A stretch of DNA of 64,000 nucleotides from Runella slithyformis DSM 19594 (GCF_000218895.1 NC_015703.1:3299001-3363000), one strand, 5' to 3'. Positions 53,642 to 62,349 are shown, counted from the first letter of the stretch. Made by a program: numbers and translations. Notes: generated by a model not told the origin, from the sequence alone.

Positions 53642-53786
53642 AGTATGTGAAAAAATGGATTTAGGAACCGAAAGACAAAGCTAGCGAAGCTTTTTTTTTA
53701 CTGTTTTTATATCCTGCAATTGCTTGATAATGGGAAATCTTAAAAAAAATACAAGTAAAGATGCAATTTGTGCTTAAAATAAAGTG

Positions 53787-53811
53787 TTATTTGTGAAAAT
53801 ATCACAAATAA
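53787..53811. promoter_or_regulatory. Palindromic operator-like site before rloA
   Basis: TTATTTGTGA-N5-TCACAAATAA, perfect 10-bp arms, ending 14 nt before the ATG of the ATPase gene. In this position it would overlap the transcript start or 5' leader, so a repressor operator or leader hairpin is likely. Confidence 0.55.
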
Positions 53812-53824
53812 AGTCGCTAGTTGT

Positions 53825-55141
53825 ATGTTAGTTGAATTTAGTGTTGCCAACTTTCGGTCGTTTAAAGATATGCAAACTCTCAGCATGGTAGCGGCACCGA
53901 TTACTTCTAAAAAAGAATTTAAGCTCGTAGACAGTGAGAATACAATTATTGTCTCTGATAAGCTAAAGCTTCTGAGAAGTAAAGCTATTTACGGGGCTAA
54001 TGCCAGTGGAAAAAGTAATTTAGTCAAAGCCATTTTTGCAATGGTGATGATTGTGCGACGTTCTGTAAAAGATGAACAGGTACTTTCTAAAGTAATTGAA
54101 CCGTTTGCTCTCAGTACAGAAACAGAAGAGTTGCCTACCTTTTTTCAACTGGTTTTTATTTACAATAATACTCAATATCGATATGGCTTTGAAATCCAAA
54201 AAGGCAGTATTGTGTCAGAATGGCTTTTGGGGGTACCTAAACGAGTGGAGATTCCGTATTTTGTCAGAGAAGGTATGGAGGTTACTGTCAATGAACGAGT
54301 TTTCAGAGAAGCCAAAAAATTTGAAAATTTATCTCAGAAAGGAGATAATGAAATTTTTCGATTGAATTCTCTGTTTCTTACTTCTGTTGCTGCTTTAGGG
54401 GGGAAGTTTGCGAATGAAGTTTCAAATTACATTAAAAGTATCAGTGTTTTGTCAGGGCTTTTTGCTCCCGAAATCAAAGATTTGATTAAGGAAATTATTT
54501 CCGATTCACAAAATGAAACAGATAAAAAACGTATTCTTGATTTTCTGAAAGATGCTGATGTTGGTATCGAAGATTTTGGCTTATTGGAAAAAAATGAGGA
54601 AGAATTATCAAGGGATTTACCGGATGAATTACTTGACTTATTTAAAGCAGGTAAATTTTCATTTCCCGCTTCATTTTATTCTAAGCGTAGTAAGTATGAT
54701 GTTAATCATAAAAAGTCAAATGATGTTAGGGGAGATTTTGATGATTGGGAATCAGAAGGTACAAAAAAGTTATTTTATCTCAGCCCATTGCTCATTGACA
54801 CATTTGACAAAGGTGAGATACTTTTTATTGATGAGTTTGATGCTCGGTTACATCCTCGCTTGACACGTAAAATTGTGTCTCTTTTTAATTCTACAAATGT
54901 CAACAAAAATAATGCGCAACTTATTTTTGTAACCCATGATACTGGGCTCCTTAAAGCTGAATTGTTTCGTAGAGACCAAATTTGCTTTGTAGAAAAAGAC
55001 CGTTTTGGAGCATCATCATTAAGGACGCTGATTGAGTTTAAAGGGGTCCGAAATGATTCTTCTTTTGAAAAAGATTATTTAGAAGGTAAATATGGGGCGG
55101 TGCCTTTTTTAGGTGATTTTGGAACTGCATTTCAAAACTGA
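53825..55141 (+). CDS. RloA-like AAA ATPase of an RloAB/AbiL-type defence pair
   Basis: 438 aa. ABC/OLD-like ATPase: N-terminal VANFRSFKDMQTLSM, Walker A GANASGKS at 57-64, and Walker B ILFIDEFDARLHP. The following LIFVTHDTGLL is the switch His. The ABC signature is weak, as in AAA_15/21 proteins. 3 bp from the RloB gene. In AbiL/RloAB-like loci the ATPase is thought to sense infection and control the TOPRIM-like partner. AT-rich compared with the flanking metabolic genes. Confidence 0.88.
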   Translation: MLVEFSVANFRSFKDMQTLSMVAAPITSKKEFKLVDSENTIIVSDKLKLLRSKAIYGANASGKSNLVKAIFAMVMIVRRSVKDEQVLSKVIEPFALSTETEELPTFFQLVFIYNNTQYRYGFEIQKGSIVSEWLLGVPKRVEIPYFVREGMEVTVNERVFREAKKFENLSQKGDNEIFRLNSLFLTSVAALGGKFANEVSNYIKSISVLSGLFAPEIKDLIKEIISDSQNETDKKRILDFLKDADVGIEDFGLLEKNEEELSRDLPDELLDLFKAGKFSFPASFYSKRSKYDVNHKKSNDVRGDFDDWESEGTKKLFYLSPLLIDTFDKGEILFIDEFDARLHPRLTRKIVSLFNSTNVNKNNAQLIFVTHDTGLLKAELFRRDQICFVEKDRFGASSLRTLIEFKGVRNDSSFEKDYLEGKYGAVPFLGDFGTAFQN

Positions 55142-55144
55142 ATT

Positions 55145-55777
55145 ATGTCGTATACTAAGCCTACTGACCGTAATAAAAGTTGGTACAAAAAAACATTAGG
55201 CAAAAAGCCATATCAAGTTGGTAAATTTGAACCTTCTAAGTCATTTCTAATAGTTTGCGAAGGTGAGAATACAGAACGTTTATATTTTGAAATGTTTCCT
55301 GTAGTTACAGCAAGTATCAAATGTATAGGTTTAGGAGCATCGCGCATGGCTTTAGTTAAAATGGCACAGGAACTATCAAAACAAACTGAAAATAAAGGCA
55401 AGGAGATTTGGTGTGTATTTGATTATGATTACAACGCAAATGTTATAAGTATAGCTGAAGACTTTAATCATGCAGTCACTTATGCTCAAAAAATAGGCTT
55501 GAAATCAGCCTATTCGAATGATTCTTTTGAGTTGTGGTTTTTATTGCATTATCAGTTTTTAGATGCGAAACTATCACGATTTCAATATTACACAAGACTT
55601 AGTGAATTATGGGGTGTTAATTATGAGCGAGAGGGTAAACGGTATGATTTTTGTAAACAGCTTTTTTCTCGTTTAGAAAAAGATCCAAAGGCTAACTTAT
55701 CTCAAGCTATTGAGAATGCTCGAAAACTCTTTGAAAAACAGTCAGATTTACTTCCTGCAGATGGCTTTGTTGCATAG
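55145..55777 (+). CDS. RloB family protein, C-terminus cut by IS insertion
   Basis: RloB (PF13707-type) TOPRIM-like nuclease subunit. E39 in IVCEGENTE is the TOPRIM Glu, and VFDYDYN (DxD at 93-95) supplies the metal Asps. The IS5 element enters after codon 206 (LLPAD), and the frame ends four codons later (GFVA) inside the IS end. Removing the IS and one target copy restores a 226-aa protein ending QNPCTKVYELVEELLKYSRK. Only 20 residues are lost, so partial activity is conceivable. Confidence 0.88.
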   Translation: MSYTKPTDRNKSWYKKTLGKKPYQVGKFEPSKSFLIVCEGENTERLYFEMFPVVTASIKCIGLGASRMALVKMAQELSKQTENKGKEIWCVFDYDYNANVISIAEDFNHAVTYAQKIGLKSAYSNDSFELWFLLHYQFLDAKLSRFQYYTRLSELWGVNYEREGKRYDFCKQLFSRLEKDPKANLSQAIENARKLFEKQSDLLPADGFVA

Positions 55778-56919
55778 ATGCTGAAAGATAAATCATTAGT
55801 ATGAAAAAGCACCGGAATGGCGAACTTTGTGATTGCCAAACCAACAAAATTGCCACCTGACCGGACTGTCAGGGCTAATCCGGTGCTATGCCAAAAATAC
55901 ACTTTTTTACCCAAGCCGAAAATTTACCGCCCAAGGCACAAAGAAATCCACCAATCCCCAAAGAAAAATACCGGTTAACCAACTGGCCTGAATATAATAA
56001 GGCATTGATTAACAGAGGCTTTGTCACCCTTTGGCTGAATGAAAAGACGTTGACTCAATGGTACTATCAAGGACCTCGTACTCGCGGCGGGCTATTGCGC
56101 TATTCAGATCAATGTATCCAAGCAGCCTTGGCTCTTAAAGCGGCCTTCCGGCTGGCCTTTCGACAAACACAAGGGTTGATTCAGAGTTTATTAGCGATTA
56201 TGAAGATTGACATTCAAGTACCCAGCTACAGTCAGCTTTGTAGGCGACAGGCTCACCTACAGGCCTTCCATACCCCTCAAAAACCTACTGATAACCAAGT
56301 CAAACCGATTCATCTGGTAGTGGATAGTACGGGATTAAAAGTCTATGGCGAGGGTGAGTGGAAGGTACGCAAGCATGGAGCTGATCAACGGCGTACCTGG
56401 CGTAAACTGCATTTAGTAGCCGATGAAGCTACTAATACCATCCACGCTGTTGAGTTGACAACTCATTCCATCAGTGATGCTGAGATGATTAAGCCCTTAC
56501 TGGCTGATATTGAATGGCCTATCGCTAAACTAAGGGCAGATGGAGCTTATGACCAAGTCAAAGTTTTTGACGAGTTAGAAAAGCACTGGATTCAGCCTGT
56601 GATACCGCCCCGATCCAACGCAGTCATCTGGACCAGTGAAAACGGAAATGATTTAATACACCCTCGTAATGAGGCCGTTCGTCAGATTCGTTTGGTGGGT
56701 ATAGCAGCATGGAAACAGCAAATTGGCTACCATCGCCGGAGCAAAGCCGAGACGGCTATGTTTCGTTGGAAGATGATTTTCGGTGAACGGTTGTCGGCTC
56801 GATTGGTAACTAATCAACAGACCGAAGCCCAAATCAAAGCCACTTGCTTAAACCGATTCACCAGATTGGGTATGCCTAAGACAGTCAAACGGTTGCCAAC
56901 ATAACTATGCAACAAAGCC
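55763..56919 (+). mobile_element. IS5-family insertion sequence, 1157 bp
   Basis: Perfect 15-bp terminal inverted repeats GGCTTTGTTGCATAG/CTATGCAACAAAGCC. Flanked by the 9-bp target duplication CCTGCAGAT (55754-55762 and 56920-56928). One transposase gene fills it. Complete and recent-looking. The MITE at 7147 has the same outer ends and duplication length. Confidence 0.96.
55888..56904 (+). CDS. IS5-family DDE transposase
   Basis: 338 aa. DDE residues: first Asp in LVVDSTGLKVYG (about 147), second Asp in LRADGAYDQVKV. The Glu lies in YHRRSKAETAMFRWK, which fits the Y-(2)-R-(3)-E-(6)-K signature of the IS4/IS5 group exactly. The N-terminal TNWPEYNKALINRG and RTRGGLLRYSD form the DNA-binding part. 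The stop is 15 nt from the IS end. No frameshift, so likely active. Confidence 0.96.
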   Translation: MPKIHFFTQAENLPPKAQRNPPIPKEKYRLTNWPEYNKALINRGFVTLWLNEKTLTQWYYQGPRTRGGLLRYSDQCIQAALALKAAFRLAFRQTQGLIQSLLAIMKIDIQVPSYSQLCRRQAHLQAFHTPQKPTDNQVKPIHLVVDSTGLKVYGEGEWKVRKHGADQRRTWRKLHLVADEATNTIHAVELTTHSISDAEMIKPLLADIEWPIAKLRADGAYDQVKVFDELEKHWIQPVIPPRSNAVIWTSENGNDLIHPRNEAVRQIRLVGIAAWKQQIGYHRRSKAETAMFRWKMIFGERLSARLVTNQQTEAQIKATCLNRFTRLGMPKTVKRLPT

Positions 56920-56928
56920 CCTGCAGAT

Positions 56929-56991
56929 CAAAATCCCTGTACCAAAGTGTATGAGTTGGTTGAGGAGTTATTGAAATATAGTCGGAAATGA
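56929..56991 (+). pseudogene. Detached 3' end of rloB
   Basis: Twenty codons plus stop (QNPCTKVYELVEELLKYSRK) that continue the RloB frame once the IS and one 9-bp target copy are removed. Confidence 0.9.
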
Positions 56992-57012
56992 GGTATAAAA
57001 TTAGTCGCTCTT

Positions 57013-58386
57013 TTACTGCTCGTAATAATATCCAAAGATAATGTTCATCTCGTCTTCGCTGGTGAGGCCGAATCTTACAGTTTTAGTTGTAGTATTATTG
57101 AACGTTACTTCTGACATCAGCCCTTCGCCTTTTTTAAGTTCCAGCGGCTGAGTGAAGGTTTTGATGAGCGGGTGCTCCCAGTCGGTACTTTCATAAACGA
57201 TCTCACCGTTGCGGTCGCCGCCGACGATTTTAATGACGAACTTCTCACCCAATTTGTGAGTGTGTGATGTGAGCATCAGTACTTTTGTGGGTTTGGAAAA
57301 GGTAAACGTTTTGGTCACCACTGAGCGCTGCCCGGCGGGGAGGTTAAGACTCTCATGTGCCAAATTGAGAGAATTGGCTACGATTTTAACTTTTTCTTTG
57401 GCTTGTTTATAAAGGTTTACGTACACTTCACCGGGGATTTTGCCTGTTGTTTTGTTAACGTAGTGCGAGTTAAAGTCAAATGAATAATTGGCCGGAATGC
57501 GTAGCGCTACTCCTTCCGGAAACTGATAATCATACTCCTGCGTTTGGGTACCTGCCCAAAAAACGTGGTTTTGCATACTCAAAAACGTCAGCAGATTGCT
57601 GGTGCCGTCGGCATTGCGGAGGTCTCTCACCTGACCTGTGGGGGGCAGATTATTCTGGCTTTTGAAATCGTACAGAATAAAATGATGACTGCCGGGACGC
57701 ATGCGTGATTGAATGCGGTTAATGTACAATTCGGTTGTGTTGCCTACAGGTTTACGAACAAAGATTTCCCGCTCGTAGGTATTGGCTACCTCAAACGGCT
57801 CCAGGTGGAGTTGGAGTCCTTCGCTTGCTTTGGGAGGTTCCAACGCCGTAAAGGTACTGCCGAAGCCGGAACCGCAGAGCGGAACGGAATTGGTAATCAG
57901 GGAAGCATCAATGGAGCCTCCGGAACGGGGGGCGCCTGACTCAATCCATTTACGGATAAATTCGATCTCACCCACCGACAGCCCGTTGGCTCCCAGCGGC
58001 ATAGGATTTCCGTATTGTTTACCGGCTAACTGTGAGGCTGCGCTGCAATTGATCTTGGTATATAGGAAACTTTTGGCGACATTGCCGGGCATCACCAATC
58101 GCATGGAGTCGGCCTTAGCGGCCGTATTTTTGGTAAATTTATTGACCAGATTATCGTACGATACATTAGCAGTCAGCACCAGACCGTGCTGACGAAACGA
58201 GGCGTCCTGCTCTGAGGCATGACAGCCCGAGGTGGCGCAGGACTTATCAAAGATTTGAGTCTGAATGAGTTTAAAGGAACCTTCTTCCAGTACCTCTTCT
58301 GCATCTTTGGTTTGGCAGGAACTCACTAAAAGGGCTGTTGTCACAGCGCATAGAAGGGCTTTATAATAAAAGGAGAACATTTTCAT
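57013..58386 (-). CDS. Copper type II monooxygenase-like lipoprotein with N-terminal cytochrome-type motif
   Basis: 457 aa, lipoprotein Cys 24 (LLVSSC). An N-terminal heme-type motif C50-ATSG-C55-H56 has four residues between the Cys, unlike the standard CxxCH. The C-terminal part has the PHM/DBM copper ligands: H234-H235 (RPGSHHF), H308 (DFNSHYV), H375 and H377 (TSHTHKLG), and M447 in TSEDEMNIIFGYYYE. Predicted to hydroxylate an organic substrate in the periplasm, with electrons from the heme domain. Substrate unknown. Lies near MbnH/MbnP genes, suggesting copper-linked periplasmic chemistry. Confidence 0.8.
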   Translation of the reverse strand: MKMFSFYYKALLCAVTTALLVSSCQTKDAEEVLEEGSFKLIQTQIFDKSCATSGCHASEQDASFRQHGLVLTANVSYDNLVNKFTKNTAAKADSMRLVMPGNVAKSFLYTKINCSAASQLAGKQYGNPMPLGANGLSVGEIEFIRKWIESGAPRSGGSIDASLITNSVPLCGSGFGSTFTALEPPKASEGLQLHLEPFEVANTYEREIFVRKPVGNTTELYINRIQSRMRPGSHHFILYDFKSQNNLPPTGQVRDLRNADGTSNLLTFLSMQNHVFWAGTQTQEYDYQFPEGVALRIPANYSFDFNSHYVNKTTGKIPGEVYVNLYKQAKEKVKIVANSLNLAHESLNLPAGQRSVVTKTFTFSKPTKVLMLTSHTHKLGEKFVIKIVGGDRNGEIVYESTDWEHPLIKTFTQPLELKKGEGLMSEVTFNNTTTKTVRFGLTSEDEMNIIFGYYYEQ

Positions 58387-58544
58387 TAAGATACATCGCT
58401 ATTTGCGGATGAAGATACACTTTTTCCACTTCTTACGTATTGTTAATGAGATAATTATTCTGTCAGATGGTTTAATGAAGCAGGTGTCAATTCTGTAAGA
58501 CATACCGGATATAAGCACCTCGGATGGTTATTTTCGATGAAATC

Positions 58545-58584
58545 AAGAACCTGTTCCGGTGTCTTACTTCCGGACCAGGTTCTT
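58545..58584 (-). terminator. Hairpin after the LOV-like gene
   Basis: Outer 9-bp stem AAGAACCTG/CAGGTTCTT with further imperfect pairing inside. Located downstream of the LOV-like PAS gene on the minus strand; weak T-run. Confidence 0.45.
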
Positions 58585-58658
58585 GGAAAATAAAAAATGG
58601 CCTGTATTCAAACGCGCTTAGGCAACGCGGGCATTAAAGAAGAAAAGCGGTGGATGGA

Positions 58659-59183
58659 TCAGCCAAGCTGCTTTACTTCTTTTTCAATGGCCAGGTAATT
58701 GACCAACTCTCCTTTGCGATTCAAAACGGGCAGCGCTTCAATCCAACACAGGTACTCTTCTCCGTTTTTGCGGTAATTGACGATTTCCGTTTGGGTTTTC
58801 AGTCCTGCGCTAAGTTGCTCTCTCAGATATATTAATTGTTGAGGATCAGTATTTTTTCCCTGTAAAAAACTTGGTTTTTGACCGATAGCCTCGAGTTTGG
58901 AGTACCCTGTCATTTTCTGAAATGATGAGCTTACCCATTGAATCGCCTGGCGGGGATCGGTAATGACTATTGTGTAGTGGTTTTGGAGCAATTCTCTGAA
59001 ATTGAGATTTAACGACCATTGGCGGGTGGCCATGATGGTTTTGAGTCCGTAAAAATCTTGCTGCGTATTGGTTGTTGTTGCCCGGTTCAGTTGGATAATG
59101 TCCCAGCAAAAGAGCGGAGCATCACCTTCCGTTTGTACGTACGACTGTCGTATCATGTTGGCAAAAGCGGACGTTGAAAACAT
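58659..59183 (-). CDS. LOV-like PAS protein lacking the photoactive cysteine
   Basis: 174 aa, one PAS domain at about 65-172, no output domain. Follows the LOV template closely: MTGYSKLEAIG, FLQGKNTDP, EIVNYRKNGEEYLC and LPVLNRKGELVNYLAIEKEV. In photoactive LOV domains the GxNCRFLQ motif supplies the adduct Cys. Here it reads GQKPSFLQ with Pro at 104, so blue-light adduct formation is not expected. Flavin binding through the NYRKNG Asn might remain. The N-terminal 60 residues match nothing known to me. Confidence 0.82.
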   Translation of the reverse strand: MFSTSAFANMIRQSYVQTEGDAPLFCWDIIQLNRATTTNTQQDFYGLKTIMATRQWSLNLNFRELLQNHYTIVITDPRQAIQWVSSSFQKMTGYSKLEAIGQKPSFLQGKNTDPQQLIYLREQLSAGLKTQTEIVNYRKNGEEYLCWIEALPVLNRKGELVNYLAIEKEVKQLG

Positions 59184-59281
59184 TTTTGTACTTATTTAAT
59201 TCAAATTCGGTTTTTAAGCAAAGTTACCTTCAGAATAAATGAATGCAGGAAGTGAGAAAAGAACCCTTGAGCCGGCTGCTT

Positions 59282-60364
59282 TTAAAAGGAATGCCCGAAT
59301 CCGGGGTCAGAAAAACGAGTGTCCTGTACGAATTGCTCGTCAGAAAGTGTTTTAAGAAATGCAATGATTTTTTGCTTTTCATCTGCCGTCAGCGAAATTC
59401 CCAATTTTCCGTCATTCAGTAGTAAACCATCAAGGTTGGGTGTTTGTTTAACATTTTGTGCATAATGGTCCAATACCTGCTCAAGCGTTGTAAAACGGCC
59501 GTCGTGCATGTAAGGGGCCGTGAGCCCTACATTTCGCAAGCTCGGAACTTTAAATTTATGTCGGTCATCGGGGTTTTGGGTGATGTTGAAACGCCCTTGG
59601 TCGGGATTTCGGTCAATGCTCAAGCCGTTGTTTCGGTAGCTTTGGTCGGTAAATAATTCGCCCGTATGGCAGCTCCCGCACTTTTGTCTGAAAATCGTAA
59701 GACCTTCTTTCTCGGTAGCAGTGAGCGCGTTAGCAGTACCTCGCAGATAAATATCGTAGCGTGAATTGTTGGAAACCATCAGCAGCATAAATTGCGACAG
59801 GGCCTTGCTGAATCGCTCAGTGGTAATCTCGGTACTGCCAAAGGCTTTTTTGAAAAGTTCGGGATAATCGGGGTTTTTGCCGGTGCGCAGTTTCTGTAAT
59901 ACGTTGGGCATTTTTTCGTCCATTTCAACGGGATTTTCAATGGGCGCAATCGAAAAAAGGTCTAAATGTGGCACGCCGCCGTCCCAAAAAAATTCCCTGG
60001 ACCAAGCTAAATTTTGGAGGGAAGGCGCATTGCGTGTTCCGAGCCTGTCGTCGATGCCATGGCTGAGATCGTGGCCGTGGTGGGTAAAAGCGGCCGCTTG
60101 CTGATGGCAGGTGCCGCAGGCAATGGTGCCGTTGCGCGATAAAATTCCGTCATAAAACAACGATTTCCCCAGTAGAAAACCATTTAAGGTTACAGGATTG
60201 GTTGTCAGATCATAGACCTTCATCGGAAAATAGCTCGGTTGCGGAACCTCTATTTTATCTCCGGAAGGGTCGGGGCCAACGGGCGTTAGGGGATTGGGCG
60301 TGCGATTACACGCTGCCCACGCCCAAATTCCAAAGGAGATTCCGATGATCAATGATTTTTTCAT
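59282..60364 (-). CDS. MbnH-like diheme peroxidase (MauG/CcpA family)
   Basis: 360 aa, lipoprotein-type signal with Cys 19 (WAAC). Two heme motifs: C83-GT-C86-H87 (ACGTCHQQ) and C229-GS-C232-H233 (CGSCHTGEL). MauG/cytochrome c peroxidase fold. The gene directly follows an MbnP gene by 10 bp, the arrangement in which MbnH oxidises a Trp of MbnP to a kynurenine at a copper site. That function is inferred from methanotroph MbnPH. Confidence 0.88.
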   Translation of the reverse strand: MKKSLIIGISFGIWAWAACNRTPNPLTPVGPDPSGDKIEVPQPSYFPMKVYDLTTNPVTLNGFLLGKSLFYDGILSRNGTIACGTCHQQAAAFTHHGHDLSHGIDDRLGTRNAPSLQNLAWSREFFWDGGVPHLDLFSIAPIENPVEMDEKMPNVLQKLRTGKNPDYPELFKKAFGSTEITTERFSKALSQFMLLMVSNNSRYDIYLRGTANALTATEKEGLTIFRQKCGSCHTGELFTDQSYRNNGLSIDRNPDQGRFNITQNPDDRHKFKVPSLRNVGLTAPYMHDGRFTTLEQVLDHYAQNVKQTPNLDGLLLNDGKLGISLTADEKQKIIAFLKTLSDEQFVQDTRFSDPGFGHSF

Positions 60365-60374
60365 TCCTAAACGC

Positions 60375-61187
60375 TTATTCTTTTACGTCAGATACCCGAA
60401 ACATGGACGCGTAATTGGTAGCAACGGTGGTGGAATATTCTGAAAACATCACGGTAGGGGTAGCGGCCAAACTGATTTTTTGAGGCCCGTCAAACACTTT
60501 GGCTATATCCGTTGTGATCGTTACAGCGGGTTGTCGGTTGGGGCCCACCTTGGCCGCAATGGCTCCCAGCGGCAGTGTGACGGTGCGGAGATTGTTGAAG
60601 GTTTTGGCGTTGTAGCCACCGTAGCCTCCGATATGATACCTGAACTTTTGGTTGCCTGCCGGGTCGGGAGTTACTTTGGAAGAGGTACCTTCGAGTTTTA
60701 AAAAAATATAACCGGAGTTCCAGGACCAATACATGCCGTCGCCTTCATGGGAGGCATCGCCCGGGTCGAGCACTCCTTTTCGGCGGCTGATGTCCATTGT
60801 ATTTCGGAGGCTGTCAACACCGATGGTAAATGTTACGGCGGTGTAATTGCCCGCAGGAATTCGCTTCAACACAATCTGTTTGGATGCAGGAAATGTTTCC
60901 CTAACCAAAAAATAAGAGGAGTCCTGCGGATAGGTAAAGGTTGTTCCGTCTGATTTTTTGAGGGAAATATTGCTGATGAAATAATTAAAGGTCGTAACCG
61001 TAAAGTCTTCTCCAAGGGTGTTTTGGTAGGTGCCGGTCGCTAAAGCAAGGGTTTTGTCACCGACGCGATTGTCGAACGTCAGTGTCAGGGAATTGAGTTC
61101 GGTAGGGTCGGGATCTGATTTGCAGGATTGACTTACCACCAATAACAGCAATGAAACGGTTGATGTCCATAAAAATCCGATATTCAT
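60375..61187 (-). CDS. MbnP family copper-binding lipoprotein
   Basis: 270 aa, lipoprotein Cys 22 (VVSQSC). Beta-sandwich pattern with LTLTFDNRVGDKTL, FNYFISNISLKK, FTIGVDSLRN and the family signature MYWSWNSGYIFLKLEG. W154 or W156 is the candidate Trp for oxidation. HIGGYGG follows. Copper binding and Trp modification are known for the methanotroph MbnP and inferred here. First gene of the operon with the MbnH-like gene. Confidence 0.85.
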   Translation of the reverse strand: MNIGFLWTSTVSLLLLVVSQSCKSDPDPTELNSLTLTFDNRVGDKTLALATGTYQNTLGEDFTVTTFNYFISNISLKKSDGTTFTYPQDSSYFLVRETFPASKQIVLKRIPAGNYTAVTFTIGVDSLRNTMDISRRKGVLDPGDASHEGDGMYWSWNSGYIFLKLEGTSSKVTPDPAGNQKFRYHIGGYGGYNAKTFNNLRTVTLPLGAIAAKVGPNRQPAVTITTDIAKVFDGPQKISLAATPTVMFSEYSTTVATNYASMFRVSDVKE

Positions 61188-61340
61188 GTTGCTTAGACTT
61201 TTTATTGATTAATTCGATAAGCAGGGAGCGGTGTAATGAATCAATTGCTCTCACAAACTATAACGCCTTATAAATTTAAAATGATGCAACTCCTGTGGAG
61301 ATTTCTGTAAATTTCCAAAAAAAAACGGCATAGGATTTTA

Positions 61341-61366
61341 ATATATAAAAATCTTATATATATTTG
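61341..61366 (+). promoter_or_regulatory. Promoter and inverted repeat before the PadR gene
   Basis: TATATTTG -7 box at 61359-61366. An inverted repeat ATATATAA/TTATATAT (61341-61348 and 61354-61361) overlaps it. PadR proteins commonly repress their own promoter at such sites; here that is inference. Confidence 0.5.
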
Positions 61367-61392
61367 TTCTCATAAATCACTCTTTAAATCTT

Positions 61393-61743
61393 ATGGAAGC
61401 AACAAGTAACGAATTTTTACGGGGAACTCTCAAGACGATTGTGCTGAAATTATTAGCCGAGCAGGGACGTATGTACGGCTACGAAATTACTCAGTCCGTA
61501 AAGGAGCGTACCAATGGCGAAATCACGCTGACGTTCGGAGCCTTATATCCGGTACTGCATAAGTTGGAGCAGGAAGGTTTTCTATTGACGGAATCGGAAG
61601 AAGTGGATGGTCGTTTGCGCAAGTATTATACCCTCACACCGAGCGGAAGCGCAACGGCTATCCAGAAAGTGTCTGAATTTGAACGCTTTGTGGAGGCTAT
61701 GCAAACCCTTCTTCAATCTCAGCAAGGGCTTTCATTGGGGTAA
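61393..61743 (+). CDS. PadR family transcriptional regulator
   Basis: 116 aa. Winged helix with LAEQGRMYGYEITQSVKERT, FGALYPVLHKLEQEGFL and EVDGRLRKYYTLTPSG, all typical of the small PadR subfamily. Represses linked genes until an effector binds. The membrane protein gene at 61825 follows by 81 bp and is likely its target along with itself. Confidence 0.93.
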   Translation: MEATSNEFLRGTLKTIVLKLLAEQGRMYGYEITQSVKERTNGEITLTFGALYPVLHKLEQEGFLLTESEEVDGRLRKYYTLTPSGSATAIQKVSEFERFVEAMQTLLQSQQGLSLG

Positions 61744-61824
61744 TGCCACCTTTTGAGCCCATTTGTTGTTATTATGACACCGGATCAGATAATCATTAAG
61801 ACTTATACCTAACGACTTTTTGAT

Positions 61825-62349
61825 ATGAAAAAGCTAACTTCCGAACAATTGAACCGCTTGCACGACCACCTTCTCAGCAATAGTACGAACGACGCGCTGG
61901 TCACTGAATTGCTCGATCATTTGGCCTGTGAGGCAGAGGAATACCTGTGGAAAGGGTACAATTTTGACTTAGCATTGGCAAAAATCACGCAGGAAGCCAA
62001 TAAAATGGCGGTGAAATACTTACGCGATACCTATCAGCACGAAGTGGCGATGACCGATGAGCAACTCGAAAATGCATCGTTGGACGATATCATCTTTGAG
62101 TTTCGCAACAAAGCCTATGGAGCCTATGATCTGCGTCAATCGTATCCGTTGGCGCTCCGTAATGCCCTCATTTTAGGGGTTGGGTTGTTTATGATGCTGA
62201 TGGCGTTTCTGTCGGGCATGGCGCAGGGGTCGTGGAACTTCCTGTCAACCCCGGGGCTCATGTGGATGGCGGGCGTAAGCGGTGTGGCCTATTCACTGGG
62301 AACGTGGTTTTTTCGGAAAGCCCCTCATCGGTACGCTGTTCCTGCCTGA
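61825..62349 (+). CDS. PadR-linked membrane protein sharing the TonB-type anchor
   Basis: 174 aa. Residues 1-75 are a helical soluble domain (LLDHLACEAEEYLWKGYNFD). Residues 86-126 (LDDIIFEFRNKAYGAYDLRQ, YPLALRNALILGVGLF) closely match residues 20-60 of the TonB protein encoded downstream. A second membrane helix is at about 140-160. The shared 40-residue module is the cytoplasmic-juxtamembrane segment plus first helix of Bacteroidota TonB. Function unknown. Confidence 0.75.
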   Translation: MKKLTSEQLNRLHDHLLSNSTNDALVTELLDHLACEAEEYLWKGYNFDLALAKITQEANKMAVKYLRDTYQHEVAMTDEQLENASLDDIIFEFRNKAYGAYDLRQSYPLALRNALILGVGLFMMLMAFLSGMAQGSWNFLSTPGLMWMAGVSGVAYSLGTWFFRKAPHRYAVPA

